NCBI RefSeq assembly: GCF_000428945.1
Contig: NZ_AUAX01000001.1
Span: 186,001 to 250,000 of the forward strand
Direction of reading: 5' to 3'
DNA length: 64,000 nt
From: Hamadaea tsunoensis DSM 44101
GTDB taxonomy: Bacteria; Actinomycetota; Actinomycetes; Mycobacteriales; Micromonosporaceae
Part shown: positions 44,001 to 53,727 of the stretch, piece by piece
Numbering within the stretch: position 1 is the stretch's first letter
How the letters are laid out: each line of letters begins with the position of its first letter
The notes under the pieces: generated by a model
What the model saw: the letters and a program-made list of their open reading frames with translations, nothing else
Database searches by the model: none
What the model was told of the DNA's origin: nothing
Position numbers and translations under genes: made by a program

Positions 44001-47000
44001 CGCCGCTGCCGTTCTGGCCGGTGAGCCGGCCCGCGGCGTCGTAGGTGTAGGTCTGCGAGACGCCGCCCGGCTCGTTCTTGGCGGCGACGCGGCCGGCGGC
44101 GTCGTAGACGGTGGTGTAGGTGCGGTCGGCGAGTGCCGTGTACGCGGAGCCCGCCGGCTCGATCGTGGACTCGGGCTGGTTCCAGGGGGTGAACGTCGTC
44201 CAGAAGTCGACGTTGCGGCCGTTGGTGAACCGGGTCCGGTTGCCGGCGAGGTCGTAGCCGAACGACGTGCTGACCGAGGTGGTGGCGTCGATCGGCTGGT
44301 TCTCGGTGAGGACCATGCCGGTCGGGTCGTAGGTGAGCGTGGTGGTCGTGCCGCGGGCGTCCTTCGCCCACGACAGGTTGCCGTTGGCGTCGAAGCCGGC
44401 GGAGGTCGTCCGCAGCGTCGTGCCGGTGCTGGACAGGTCCGCCGTGCCGACCGGGCGGCCGAGCATGTCGTACGCGGTCGTCGACGACGTGTTGTCCGGG
44501 CTCTTCGTGGACACCGGCCGGCCGAGGCCGTCGTAGGTGACCGTGGTCGTCTGGCCCGCGCCGTCGGTGCTGGTGAGGGTCTCCCCCGCGGCGTTGTAGG
44601 TGTACGACTGCGTCACGTTGCCGGGTGACTTGACCGACTGGAGGCGCCCGTCCGCGTCGTACGCGTACGTGGTGACGTACGGGCCGTCGGCGGCCTGGCG
44701 TACCTCCTGGGTGCTGGTGATCTTGCGACCGAGGTAGTCGTAGGTGGAGCGGCTCACCGCACCGGTCGCGTCGGTCGCCGAGAGCAGCTGGCCGGCCATG
44801 TCGTAGGCGGCCCGGGTGACCGCGCCCGTCGGGCCGGTGACCTTCGTGACCCGGCCGAGCTGGTCATAGGTGTACGCGGTGGTGTGGTTCAGCGCGTCCG
44901 TCGTCGAGACCGGCTGGCCGAGCGTGTCGAAGACGGACGAGGTGACCGGCGTGATCGGCGTGGCCGAGCCCGGCGGCGTGTACGCCGGCAGGTGCGTCTC
45001 GTACTCGCGGCCGGCCCGGTCGAAGACGTGCGTGGTGATGTTGCCGTTGCCGTCCTGCGTCTCGGTCCGGTCGCCGAACGTGTCGTAGCCGACGAACGTG
45101 GCCGGCCGCGCCGAACCCGACGACCCGTACTTCTGCCAGTTGACGGCGGGGCCGGTGGAGACGGTGGGGCGGCCGGCGGCGTCGTACTCGATGTTGGTGA
45201 CGTTGCCGAGCGCGTCGGCGCTCGCCGTCGTCAGGCCTTCCTCGTCGGCCTGGCTGTAGGTCCGCGTGACGCTCGCGGCAGCGACCGGTGCGGTACCGCC
45301 CTTGACCGCCGCCACCTGCGGATCGGTCAGCGCCGACTGGTACGCCTGGACGTCCTTGATGGTGCCGGCGAAGAACTCGCCCTGGCCGTACTGCCCGATG
45401 TAGAAGGTGCCGCGGACGTCCTGCCGGTTCACCACGCCGGTCACCGTGCCGTCGAGCACGCCGTTGACGTACAGCTTGAACGTGTGCGCGGCGGCGTCGT
45501 ACACGGCCGCGAGGTGGGTCGCCACACCGGTCTGGGCGGCGGCCGACGAGCGTACCGCCTTCCAGGTCGGGCTCCACGAGAAGGTCGCGGTCGTGATCGT
45601 CCACCGGTCGCTGGACTTCTCGTAGTACATCTCGAACGGTGTCGAGGCGAACGACTTCCACACCACGGGGTGGTTGGCGTTCTTGTCCGCGAGCGTCACC
45701 CACGCCGACACCGTGTACGACTGCGAAGTGTCGATCACGGGGTTCGGCGCGGCCAGCCAGCCGGAGGTGCCGTTGAAGACCGCGCCGTTCGCGGTCGGCG
45801 TCACCGCCCCGCTCGCCGTCGCCGGCGCGAGACCGCCGGACGTGTCGGCCGCCGTCGTGCCCGAGGTCTCGTTGAGCCGCCAGCGGGCGACCGGCGTCGT
45901 CTGCGGATCGCTGTTGTACGCGGTGGTCAGCATCGGCCCGCCGGACGGCGCGTACGCGGTCCGGCCGGCGGACAGGACCGTGCCTGCGGTGCCGACGCGG
46001 GACACGACCGAGGTGCTCTGCCCGTCGGCGGCCAGGCCGACCTGCGTGACACGGTTGAGCCCGGCCGGGTCCAGTGTGGACTGGATCATCCGGCCCGCCG
46101 CGTCGTAGGCGAAGTCGGACGTGGTGTCGCCGTTGGCGGTCACCTTGCGCGTGACGTTGCCGGCCTTGTCGTAGGTGTTCTGCTCCGTGACGAACTGGGC
46201 ACCCGCGCCGTCCTCCCGGACGACCTTCGCGGTCAGGCCGTTGTCGGTGTAGGTGTAGCGCGTCGTCCAGCCCATGGCGTCGGTCGAGGTCGCGAGCCGC
46301 CCGGCCGGGTCGTACTGCGCCGAGCTGAGCAGCTTGTCGGTCGGCGTACCGGGGTTGTCCGGGTCGCCGACGAAACCGACCATCCAGGTCTTGAGGATGT
46401 GGCCCTCGGCGTCGACGTCGTACCGGGTGGCGCCGCCGTCCGGGTCGGTCTCGCGGATCACGTGCCCGTAGACGTCGTACGCGAACGAACGGGTCTTGCC
46501 CAACGCGTCCGTCTGGGAGTCCTTCTGCCCCAGCGCGTTGAACGTCACCGACTCGGTACGCGCCACGTCCCCGCCGGTGAGGTCGGCGGTCGTCTGCGTC
46601 GTCATGTTGCCGTCGGCGTCGTACACGTTGGTCGTCCGGGCGGTGTGCGTGGCGCCGCTGACCCGGTTGACCGTCGCCGGGTTGGTCTGGGTCAGGACCC
46701 GGCCGAGCCCGTCGTAGGTGAAGGTCTCCGTCCGGCCGGCCGGGAACGTCGACGTCACCGTGGTGTCGCTCAGTTTGCGGCCGAGCTTGTCGTAGGTGAA
46801 CGTCGTCGTGGCCCCGCCCGCCGTGGTCACCTTCGCGATGTCGCCGTTGGCGTAGTAGACGATCTTCTGCTGGTTGCCGTTCTGGTCCGTGACGACCGAC
46901 GGCAGGCCGGGCGGGGCGTACCCGGCGTCGAAGGCGGCGACCGTCGTCCCGTCCGTGTACGCCGTCGAGGTCGTGTTGCCCAGCGGATCGGTGACCGTCG

Positions 47001-50000
47001 TCGGATTGCCGAAGGCGTCGTACGCGTTCGTCGTCTTGAACAGGTCCCAGGTGCTGTCGCCGGCCTTCCCCGACCGCGGATCGCGGGTGGTGACCAGCAG
47101 GTCGTTACGCGGATCGGTCGCGCTCGCCGTGTTCAGGTAGTACTCGTAGTACGTGCTCGAACAGTCCTGCGCGGCCTGGTCCTGGCAGGTGATCTGCTGG
47201 ATCGAGTTGCCCCGGGCGTCCTGGACGGTCTGCGTCAGGCTGCCGTTGGGGTCGTAGACGAGGTTCGTGAAACCGCCGGTGTCGTAGCCGAACCGGGTGA
47301 CGTTGCCGAGCGCGTCGGACTGGGCCACGACCCGGTTGCCGTTCACCATGTCGTAGCTGTAGGACAGCGTGTTGCCGCCCGGGTCGGTCACGGTGACGAC
47401 CTTCACCGGCATCGGGATGGTCTTCACCGTGGTGTCCACAGTGGTCAGCACGACCGGCAGCGTCTGCTTGCTCGCCGCGTACTGGGCCTGGACGTCGGCC
47501 GTGCTCAGCTGGCCGCCGTAGAACGCCGCCTCGGCGATGCTCCCGTTGAAGTACGCCGTGGTGTTCGCGGCCAGGTGCGACCAGCCCGTCCCGGTGAACC
47601 CGGCGCCGAGGTACGCGTACGGCTGGGCGCCCGGGGCGAACGTGACGGCACCCGTGCTGGACCCGACGGCGTTGCCGTCCAGGTAGAGCGTCTGGGTGTT
47701 GTTCGACGCCGCGATCACCGCGTGGTGCCACTTGCCGTCGGTGACCGCCGCCGGGCTCAGCAGCTCCTGCGTCCAGGCCTGCGCGGCCGTGTTGTTGCAG
47801 ACGTAGATCTGCAGTTGCGTGCCGTTGGTCGTGCTGCTGCTCGGGTCGTCGATGCACTTGCCCGAGTTCGGATTGCGCAGGCCGTTGCCGAACGGCTCCC
47901 ACCGCTGGGCCACACCGGCGTTGCAGTCGTAGAGCTGCAGCTTCGTCCCGCTGGCCGTGGCGCCGCCGGGCACGTCGAGGCACTTGCCGACCGCGCGCAG
48001 CGTGCCGTCGGCCATGAACGTCCAGTTCTGCGGGGCCGTGCCGTTGCAGGTGTAGAGCTGGATGTGCGTACCGTTGGCCGTGCCGCCCTGTTCGACGTCC
48101 ACGCACTTGCCGGCGATGCCGTCGGAGGTCAGCGGACCCGTGGGGGTGCTCGACGGGGCGAGGCCGCGCAGCTTGCCGTCCGTGCCGATCCACAGGCTCG
48201 GCTCGCAGGGGCACATCGTGTCGCCGAGCGCGCCGGCCTGGCCGGTGGCCAGGATCCCGCCGCCGTGCGTGGTGTTGAACCAGAGGTCGACCGAGTTGCC
48301 CGCGGCCGGGCTGAGGCCGGCCGGCAGGGCGACCGACGACGTGGTGCCGTTGAAGGCCCCCGCGGTCGCGTCGCTGAACGGGCCGGTCGCGCCGAGCGTC
48401 ACGTCGGTGTACGTGGCCACGTCGCCGTTGACCTCGTTCACCGCGTCGGTCGTCCCGGTCTCCGCGAGCCGCCAGTAGCCCAGCGGCTTGCCGCCGAGCA
48501 CGGACGCCTCGTAGACGTCGCTGTCGCCGACGATGCTCGGCGGGTTCAGCGTCCAGCTGCCGCCGTCGTCGTCGACCACCTTGGTCACGTTCGCGGTCGC
48601 GCTGTCGTAGGTGACCGCGGCGGACACCCGGCCCGACGGCCGCGTGATCTTGCTGAGCTCGGTCGAGGACCAGCGCCCGGCGTCCCACATCGCCTGCACC
48701 TCGGCCGAGGTCACGGCCTTCGTGAAGTACGCGACGTCCGAGATCTGCCCGGTGAAGTAGGTGGCGACGGCCGGCGAGGCACCGGTACGCGCGTGGTCGG
48801 GCCAGCCGTGGCCGACGAAGCCGGCGCCGATCACGTCGTTCATGGAGCCGGTCGCGTCGACCATGGCGATCGTGCCGGCGAGCGAGCCCTGCGCGACGCC
48901 GTCGACGTAGAGCGTCTGGGTGCTGCCCGCTCCGGCCAGGACCGCGTAGTGCCAGGTGCCGTCCGTGACGGTACTGCCCGACTTGATCGGCGTGGGCGTA
49001 CCGGTCCACAGCTCGCCGCGCAGGAAGCCGTTCTGGTCGATGTAGAGCGCCGGCGTGTAGTTGCCCGCCGTGGTCCCGCTCGTCACCGGGTCGTGGTTGT
49101 AGCTGAACAGCACGCCGCCGGCGGTCGTGGTCTTGAACCACAGGCCGATCGACTGGTACGCGCCGTCCGTGACCAGCTTGCCGGGCAGCTGGACGAAGGA
49201 CGAGGTGCCGTTGAAGCCGGACGACGCCGAGGTGGTCCCGTACAGCGACGGGCCGCCGAGGCCGACGTTCTTGTAGAGCGCGTTGTCCACGCCGGCGTTC
49301 GCCAGCACGCCGCTGCGGGCGATGTCGCCGGACGCCTCGTTCAGCCGCCAGAACGCGTACGGGCCGGTGTTGAGGACGGCGTTGGCGCCCTGCGAGTACC
49401 ACTGGTACTCGTAGTTCGTGCAACCCCCGCCCGCGGCCGGTCCGCAGACGCCCATGAGCTGGACGTAGTTCATGTTGTAGGTCCAGCTGAGCGCGGTCGA
49501 GGAGTCGCCCGCGACGGCCGGGTCGGTCGTGATCTTCGAGACGTACTTCCGGTTCGCCCCGGCCGGCGTCGACCATTCGACGTGCAGCGCCCGGCCCGAA
49601 GCGCCGGTGACGGTGGTCAGCAGGTTGCTCGCGTCATACGTGAACGTCTCGGTACGCCCGTTCGCGTCGGTCACCGAGGTGACCTTCCACGCGGTCCCGG
49701 TGCCGTCCGGCTGGCCGAACTTGTAGACCGTGGCGTCCTTGTCCGTCAGCGTGTACCCGATGACGGTCGTCCCCGACAGCAGGGGCGAGAACAGCGCGTA
49801 CCGGCCGCTGGGCGGGGTGAAGGTGCCGTCGGAGTTGCGGCCGAAGGCCACCTCCTGGCCGGACGGATAGCGTACCGAGACGGTCTTGACGGCCCCCGAG
49901 ACGTCGAGGTTCTGCCGGGCGCGCATGTCCAACATGGACGACCAGCCCATGCCGAACGCGGTGTCGGTGGCCCGGCTGAGGCTGTTGTAGGAGCGGGTGA

Positions 50001-52077
50001 CGTCCAGCGCCGGGCCGGGGCCGGGCAGCGAGGCGTCGGTCGCCGTCGTGGTGTAGTTGCCGCTGCCCGGGTCGTAGCCCTTGCCCGGGTTCTGGGCGAG
50101 CGTCGAGGTCAGCACCGGTTGCGGGACCGGTGTCGTGAACGCCATGTACGGCGTCCACGTCCCCATCGTCACGTAGTCGCTGGGCACGACCCGCCAGACG
50201 TACGTGCCGTTCCACTTGAGCTTGCCGGCGGGCACCGTCCAGGTGGTCGAGTTGACCCAGCCCGAGGTCGCGACGGCGGTGGTCAGGTTGTCCGGCGTGT
50301 AGACCGCGAAGCTGTAGGCGAGCGGCTTGTTCGGGTACTTGTCCGGGTCGTGCGCGCGGACGACGAGCTGCGGCGTGAGCGATTCCATGATCGTGTTGTT
50401 GGCCGGGTAGGTGGTGTCCACCTGCGGCGCCACGTTCGTCGTATAGGTCATGTCGAGCGTCGCCTTGTACGCCCCGGCCGAGTAGTTCGCGGCGGTGAAC
50501 CGCTTCCAGCCGTTGGAGTCCGTCTCCGAGGCGGTCAGGCCGATGCCGTAGTTCGGGCCGCCCGACTGCCAGTCGATCAGCGGCGCGATGTTCGTGATCG
50601 GGACGTGGATCCACGGCCCGACGCTGCGGTCGGCACCGGTGTTGGTGCACGCCAGACCCGGGTCGGTGACGGTGTAGCTCGCCATCTGCGCGCCCTGCGC
50701 CGGGCCGTACAGGCCGCTGGTGCTGAGGTTCGCCACGCTCCACGAGGCGGCGTTGGCCCAGACGGTGAAGGCCCGGTCGACCGTGCAGGAGTAGGTCCAG
50801 GTCAGATGCAGGTTCAGGGTCGCGGCGGTGATGCGCTTGCCGGTGACGTCGCCGCCGAAGTCGCCCAGCGCGATGAAGGACCGGGCCTTGACCGTGCCGC
50901 CGTTGTAGGTGCCGACCGGCAGGTTGTCGCCGTTCTGGTCGCTCGCGTCGGTGCCGGAGTCGTTGTCGACGTACACGTCACCGGTGGTGCCGGTGGTCAC
51001 CGTCGGGTCGACCCGGACGGGGTAGACGCGCGCGGGATCGGCGAGCCACGCGGCGTCCGCGGTCACGCGTACCGCCGTGCCGCCGTCCACCAGCTCGTAG
51101 ACCACGTCCGGCGAGTGGGTCATGTCGCCCGACTCCCGGTCGAAGTGCGAGTCGCGCATGCTGCCCTTCGGCAGCTGCCCCGCGACCTTCCCGCTCGCGT
51201 CGACCAGCTCGATCGAGCCGTCCGCCGCCATCCGGGCCGTCAGCCCGCGCAGCGCCAGCGGGAACACCCACGAGTTGCCCGCGGCCGGCGAATCCAGGAC
51301 CAGAGTCTCCTGTACGCCGTCGGCCGACCCCTCCAGCTCCAGGTTCGTGTGCGGGAACACCGCGGCGTACGTGGCCTTCGCGCCGGCGACGGACGGCGTA
51401 CCGAGCTTCGCGTCCTTCAGGTCGTACGCGAACACCTCGCCGGACGGCAGCGTCATCGAGACCAGATGGCCGGCCGCCGCATCGGCTGTCGTTCCGGCCG
51501 TCGCTTCGGTTGTCGTTCCGGTGAAGGACACCCGCAGCGAGTTCGCCTTGGTGGCCCAGCGGCCGTTCACGCGTACCAGATCGGTGGAGATGGGCTGCCA
51601 GGTGCCGTCGGCGGCCCGGTAGTTGACCGGCCCGCCGTAGACGCGGCGGGTGACCGAGCCGTCGGCGTTGGTGAACTGGTCCATGGTGGACCGTGAGTTG
51701 CGGGCGTCCCGCCTGCTCGTCTTGGCGTCGAAACCGCGCACCGACGGCGCGGCCGTCGCGGGCGGGCTCGTGTAGGGCTGGTAGCCGTCGAGGCCGCCGG
51801 CCGCCTTGTGCTGCGGGTTCTTGTGGCCGCCCCCGGCGCGCGTGGCCGACGCGGGCACCTGGCCGGCGAGGCCGAGGTTGCGCCCGGTGGGCTGAGCCGG
51901 GGCCGGGCCGCCGGAGAAGGCGGCCCAGGCCCGGCCATTCGTGATCCATGATGCCGCCCAGCCGAGCGGGAAATGCCCGCCGGCTGGGATCGCGTCCGTC
52001 GGTACGCCGACCGACAGACCCAAGAATGCCACCGCCGCTACCGCGATTCGGCGCGCAGAAACGGACACAGCCGTCAC
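41062..52077 (-). CDS. giant RHS/YD-repeat polymorphic toxin with HINT and deaminase-like tip
   Basis: A 3671-residue exported protein. From the N-terminus it has a signal-like segment (to about 30), a DNRLRE-type domain (about 365-540), Fn3-like sequence, and the RHS entry (about 690). LamG-like domains lie at about 900-1090 and 1190-1570, the second interrupted by a ricin-B lectin (about 1330-1455). Dozens of YD repeats follow, with a third LamG at about 2060-2260. The RHS core end is NRYAYADDNPLVHTDPSG. A hydrophobic pre-toxin region precedes a HINT autoprotease (about 3385-3530, CHSFDPSTRV to VLVHN). The last 130 residues carry TCSEVCAMNEAQ and PCKQSC, a YwqJ-like deaminase pattern. GTG 52077 or, with a better ribosome site, GTG 52068 is the start. 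Confidence 0.88.
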   Translation of the reverse strand: MTAVSVSARRIAVAAVAFLGLSVGVPTDAIPAGGHFPLGWAASWITNGRAWAAFSGGPAPAQPTGRNLGLAGQVPASATRAGGGHKNPQHKAAGGLDGYQPYTSPPATAAPSVRGFDAKTSRRDARNSRSTMDQFTNADGSVTRRVYGGPVNYRAADGTWQPISTDLVRVNGRWATKANSLRVSFTGTTTEATAGTTADAAAGHLVSMTLPSGEVFAYDLKDAKLGTPSVAGAKATYAAVFPHTNLELEGSADGVQETLVLDSPAAGNSWVFPLALRGLTARMAADGSIELVDASGKVAGQLPKGSMRDSHFDRESGDMTHSPDVVYELVDGGTAVRVTADAAWLADPARVYPVRVDPTVTTGTTGDVYVDNDSGTDASDQNGDNLPVGTYNGGTVKARSFIALGDFGGDVTGKRITAATLNLHLTWTYSCTVDRAFTVWANAASWSVANLSTSGLYGPAQGAQMASYTVTDPGLACTNTGADRSVGPWIHVPITNIAPLIDWQSGGPNYGIGLTASETDSNGWKRFTAANYSAGAYKATLDMTYTTNVAPQVDTTYPANNTIMESLTPQLVVRAHDPDKYPNKPLAYSFAVYTPDNLTTAVATSGWVNSTTWTVPAGKLKWNGTYVWRVVPSDYVTMGTWTPYMAFTTPVPQPVLTSTLAQNPGKGYDPGSGNYTTTATDASLPGPGPALDVTRSYNSLSRATDTAFGMGWSSMLDMRARQNLDVSGAVKTVSVRYPSGQEVAFGRNSDGTFTPPSGRYALFSPLLSGTTVIGYTLTDKDATVYKFGQPDGTGTAWKVTSVTDANGRTETFTYDASNLLTTVTGASGRALHVEWSTPAGANRKYVSKITTDPAVAGDSSTALSWTYNMNYVQLMGVCGPAAGGGCTNYEYQWYSQGANAVLNTGPYAFWRLNEASGDIARSGVLANAGVDNALYKNVGLGGPSLYGTTSASSGFNGTSSFVQLPGKLVTDGAYQSIGLWFKTTTAGGVLFSYNHDPVTSGTTAGNYTPALYIDQNGFLRGELWTGTPTPIKSGSTVTDGTWHYAVLAGAGSTQTLYVDGVAQGSLAGTIAMVDATGSMNDVIGAGFVGHGWPDHARTGASPAVATYFTGQISDVAYFTKAVTSAEVQAMWDAGRWSSTELSKITRPSGRVSAAVTYDSATANVTKVVDDDGGSWTLNPPSIVGDSDVYEASVLGGKPLGYWRLAETGTTDAVNEVNGDVATYTDVTLGATGPFSDATAGAFNGTTSSVALPAGLSPAAGNSVDLWFNTTHGGGILATGQAGALGDTMCPCEPSLWIGTDGKLRGLAPSSTPTGPLTSDGIAGKCVDVEQGGTANGTHIQLYTCNGTAPQNWTFMADGTLRAVGKCLDVPGGATASGTKLQLYDCNAGVAQRWEPFGNGLRNPNSGKCIDDPSSSTTNGTQLQIYVCNNTAAQAWTQELLSPAAVTDGKWHHAVIAASNNTQTLYLDGNAVGSSTGAVTFAPGAQPYAYLGAGFTGTGWSHLAANTTAYFNGSIAEAAFYGGQLSTADVQAQYAASKQTLPVVLTTVDTTVKTIPMPVKVVTVTDPGGNTLSYSYDMVNGNRVVAQSDALGNVTRFGYDTGGFTNLVYDPNGSLTQTVQDARGNSIQQITCQDQAAQDCSSTYYEYYLNTASATDPRNDLLVTTRDPRSGKAGDSTWDLFKTTNAYDAFGNPTTVTDPLGNTTSTAYTDGTTVAAFDAGYAPPGLPSVVTDQNGNQQKIVYYANGDIAKVTTAGGATTTFTYDKLGRKLSDTTVTSTFPAGRTETFTYDGLGRVLTQTNPATVNRVSGATHTARTTNVYDADGNMTTQTTADLTGGDVARTESVTFNALGQKDSQTDALGKTRSFAYDVYGHVIRETDPDGGATRYDVDAEGHILKTWMVGFVGDPDNPGTPTDKLLSSAQYDPAGRLATSTDAMGWTTRYTYTDNGLTAKVVREDGAGAQFVTEQNTYDKAGNVTRKVTANGDTTSDFAYDAAGRMIQSTLDPAGLNRVTQVGLAADGQSTSVVSRVGTAGTVLSAGRTAYAPSGGPMLTTAYNSDPQTTPVARWRLNETSGTTAADTSGGLAPATASGAVTPTANGAVFNGTSGWLAAPNPVIDTSQSYTVSAWVTLADKNANHPVVWKSFASTPFEMYYEKSSDRWTITTATFSWSPTWKAVRSSAAAQTGVATHLAAVYDAAAHTFKLYVNGVLDGTVTGVVNRQDVRGTFYIGQYGQGEFFAGTIKDVQAYQSALTDPQVAAVKGGTAPVAAASVTRTYSQADEEGLTTASADALGNVTNIEYDAAGRPTVSTGPAVNWQKYGSSGSARPATFVGYDTFGDRTETQDGNGNITTHVFDRAGREYETHLPAYTPPGSATPITPVTSSVFDTLGQPVSTTDALNHTTAYTYDQLGRVTKVTGPTGAVTRAAYDMAGQLLSATDATGAVSRSTYDYLGRKITSTQEVRQAADGPYVTTYAYDADGRLQSVKSPGNVTQSYTYNAAGETLTSTDGAGQTTTVTYDGLGRPVSTKSPDNTSSTTAYDMLGRPVGTADLSSTGTTLRTTSAGFDANGNLSWAKDARGTTTTLTYDPTGMVLTENQPIDATTSVSTSFGYDLAGNRTRFTNGRNVDFWTTFTPWNQPESTIEPAGSAYTALADRTYTTVYDAAGRVAAKNEPGGVSQTYTYDAAGRLTGQNGSGAEAATTGRTFGYDLAGRMTSFSAPTGTNTVAYDDRGLPTSITGPSGDATFAYDKDGRLVHRVDAAGTTDFTYDSAGRLATAKNGTAVDASFAYNSRSALSQITYGGTQNRRVFAYDDLHQVLSENLTKSDGTSIAKIDYGWDAGGNEISKKTTNFNGTTTANTYTYDLANRLTSWTAGTVTTPYAYDKAGNRTVNGNRTFVYDDQNRLVGDGATTYAYTARGTLASTQTGTTVLTSTDDAFDQVTAQQYAGGTQTYAYDALGRGLRTGFAYTGLDNDLAADSTATYVRDPGGGVLGEQSGGVTRLAWTDLHDDVVGQFTASSTALDASTTYDPLGRVTATTGMLGNLGYQSEWTDTFTSRVNMLARWYNTDTGQFDNRDSYANNPVPTSVSANRYAYADDNPLVHTDPSGHCSWWNAVCKAANAWNNSALGQTVNHTVSAAYNQAASYTYSAFNYGLSKVSSAAHSAGWTGLENLANKGRTYTAKKAEEHHRAYQVEKAKAKVAGHQLKQQVQRSVTKKLNKLKDAASKAKQWVKEHKDAIIEVAAIALTVVATVTLGPVGGLLVGIAINVAKDAAQGKIHSLSDFGKSLAVNAVSGTLGLVTGGIGGAVAGKLLCGVGAKVGTNLLGRMAVGAASGAISGGIGGGLTDIGMQVYNNWGTGKGIDWNSVKNSTISGAVMGGVMGAAGGARAKGCHSFDPSTRVVMADGTTRRIEDVKVGDKVKATDPATGKTEAKPVTVLHKNDDKDLADVTVKDTKSGKSTVLHTTWHHPFWNASQNRWTEAVDLQVGTHLRSADGETAQVVTGIKVWTGLKWMRDLTVQDIHTYYVLANNTPVLVHNTTACSPEPGPAPEGTTLRDYADANRGSNQAATPDFVTEYTSPSGKRYYGRTQGDTDIEPGSALDDVLGASHRRTCSEVCAMNEAQKAEGDTAIFGGSFSTLRVRPMGSPEPHGEPFNPCKQSCKTLIGKVYGSYDEVPGR

Positions 52078-52192
52078 CCCCGTGATTCGACCGATGCTAG
52101 TGGTGTGGAGTCTCGGGGTCCGGGAACGCTTACAGCAATCGTCCAGGGAGCGTCGACAAATCCATACGTTCAGATCTGGACACAGCTGCGAT

Positions 52193-53500
52193 TCAGCAGT
52201 ATGTGGCCTGCTTGCCGATGATCCGGTATGGACAGTCGGCGTACGACATCAGCAGCAGCACCGCGCTCTTGTTGATGCTGGTCTGTGCCGTGATCACCGA
52301 TGCCGGCGGGTAGAAGCCGCCGCCGCTGCCGGACGCCCCCGGGTACATCTCGAACGTGTACGAGAAGATGTGATGGGCGTTCCACAGCCAGTCGATGATG
52401 ATGCCGTCGGCGATGTACAGGTCGCTCGCCTGCTCGGGGGTGTAGCCGTTGGAGGCGGCCATCTGCTGGCCGAGGGTGGCGAAGGTGTTGCGGACGTCCG
52501 CCGTGACGGTGTTGGCCGTGTCGGCGGTCGTGTAGCCGTAGGGCCACAGCACCAGCTTCGAGTAGGTGTGGAAGTCGATGTTCACCTTGATCTGCTGTAC
52601 GCCGCCGACGACCCGGCTGTTGACGAAGTTGCGCAGGTTCGCGGTCTCCGGCGCGGAGAAGGCCGACGCGCCGCGGTAGGTCTCGGAGGACTTGGTGCCC
52701 GACGAACCGCCGCAGCAGCCCCACTGGTAGGCCCAGTTGCGGTTGAGGTCGGTGCCGACCGCCGAGGAGCCGCTGTTGGGCTGGCGGTTCTTGCGCCAGG
52801 ACCGGTAGGAGCCGGTCGCGATGTCGTACTCGCCGCCGTCGGGGTTCATGTCCGGCACGATCCAGATCTCACGGTTGTTCACCAGGTCGGTGATCGTCGT
52901 GTCGGTGCCGTAGTTGTCGAGGAACAGGTGCAGCAGGTACAGCGCCATCTCGACGGTGAGGTGCTCACGCGCGTGCTGGTGGGCGTCGAAGAGCACCTCG
53001 GGCTCGTTCTCGTCGGTCGCCACGTTGTCGCTGATCTTGATGATCGGCATGTCGCGGCCCTCGTACGAGGTGCCGATGCTGCTCTTCAGCGCGATCGCGG
53101 GATGCGCCGCGACCAGCGAGTTGACCTCCGAGACCATCTCGGAATAGTTGTGGTACGCGGAGTCCGACGACGGGAAGTCGTCGACCGTCGCGTCCGTGCC
53201 GGTGCCGGGCGTGGCCACGAGTTCGGCGGTGACCGTGAAGCCGAGTGCCCGGGCCGCGGCGGCCTCGGAGCGGGTGGCCGTGATGTAGACCTTCCCGTCC
53301 TCGACGCCGTTGATCGCCGCGCCGGTGGCCGCGATCTTGTTGACGTCCTCGAACGTACGCGGTCCGACGACGCGGTACTCGGCGCTCTCCCGGGCCGCCG
53401 CGCCTGGTGACGGGACGGCGGGCGCGGGTGCCGGCAGCGCCAGTACGCCGACGGCGACCGCCGTGGACGCGGCGAGCAGCCGGAGAAGCCTGCGGCTCAT
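52193..53500 (-). CDS. secreted M14 zinc carboxypeptidase
   Basis: A 435-residue exported protease. A signal peptide (about 1-30) and a propeptide-like region precede the catalytic domain from about residue 115. The zinc site is HAREH (HxxE) plus the later His in [10 protein letters not shown]; the catalytic Glu is in SYTFEMYP. The family substrate residues [14 protein letters not shown] and [15 protein letters not shown] fit a carboxypeptidase T/A-like enzyme. ATG 53500 has AGGAAG, so the upstream frame to 53575 is not used. It lies between the RHS toxin and the GH74 gene, all on the same strand. Confidence 0.92.
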   Translation of the reverse strand: MSRRLLRLLAASTAVAVGVLALPAPAPAVPSPGAAARESAEYRVVGPRTFEDVNKIAATGAAINGVEDGKVYITATRSEAAAARALGFTVTAELVATPGTGTDATVDDFPSSDSAYHNYSEMVSEVNSLVAAHPAIALKSSIGTSYEGRDMPIIKISDNVATDENEPEVLFDAHQHAREHLTVEMALYLLHLFLDNYGTDTTITDLVNNREIWIVPDMNPDGGEYDIATGSYRSWRKNRQPNSGSSAVGTDLNRNWAYQWGCCGGSSGTKSSETYRGASAFSAPETANLRNFVNSRVVGGVQQIKVNIDFHTYSKLVLWPYGYTTADTANTVTADVRNTFATLGQQMAASNGYTPEQASDLYIADGIIIDWLWNAHHIFSYTFEMYPGASGSGGGFYPPASVITAQTSINKSAVLLLMSYADCPYRIIGKQATYC

Positions 53501-53626
53501 CTCTTCCTCCTGGGATTGTGGGTAGGGAGGCTCAACGAAGGGATGGCCATCACTTATGCAGTCGGGGAACGTCAAGTCAATAGAAGACGATCACTCTATG
53601 ACTTTCCGTAGGCGTTACGGCACACG

Positions 53627-53677
53627 AAAAGCGGGCAGCCGGCCGGGGTGCTCCCACCACCCCGGCCAACTGCCCGC
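53627..53677 (-). terminator. terminator of the GH74 gene
   Basis: Two stacked stems, GCGGGCAG/CTGCCCGC and GGCCGGGG/CCCCGGCC, with an 11-base loop. On the minus strand the hairpin is followed by TTTTCG. It begins about 50 bases beyond the GH74 stop. Confidence 0.88.
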
Positions 53678-53727
53678 CGTCTCATCGGGTTGCGCGGACG
53701 GCCCGCGCTACCTCATCGGAATGTGTC

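Noticed and set aside
44884-51696. Open frame of 2270 codons on the plus strand
   Set aside because: It is antisense to the RHS gene. Its translation is arginine/valine-rich without domains, and its length is a by-product of GC-rich codon bias opposite a long gene.
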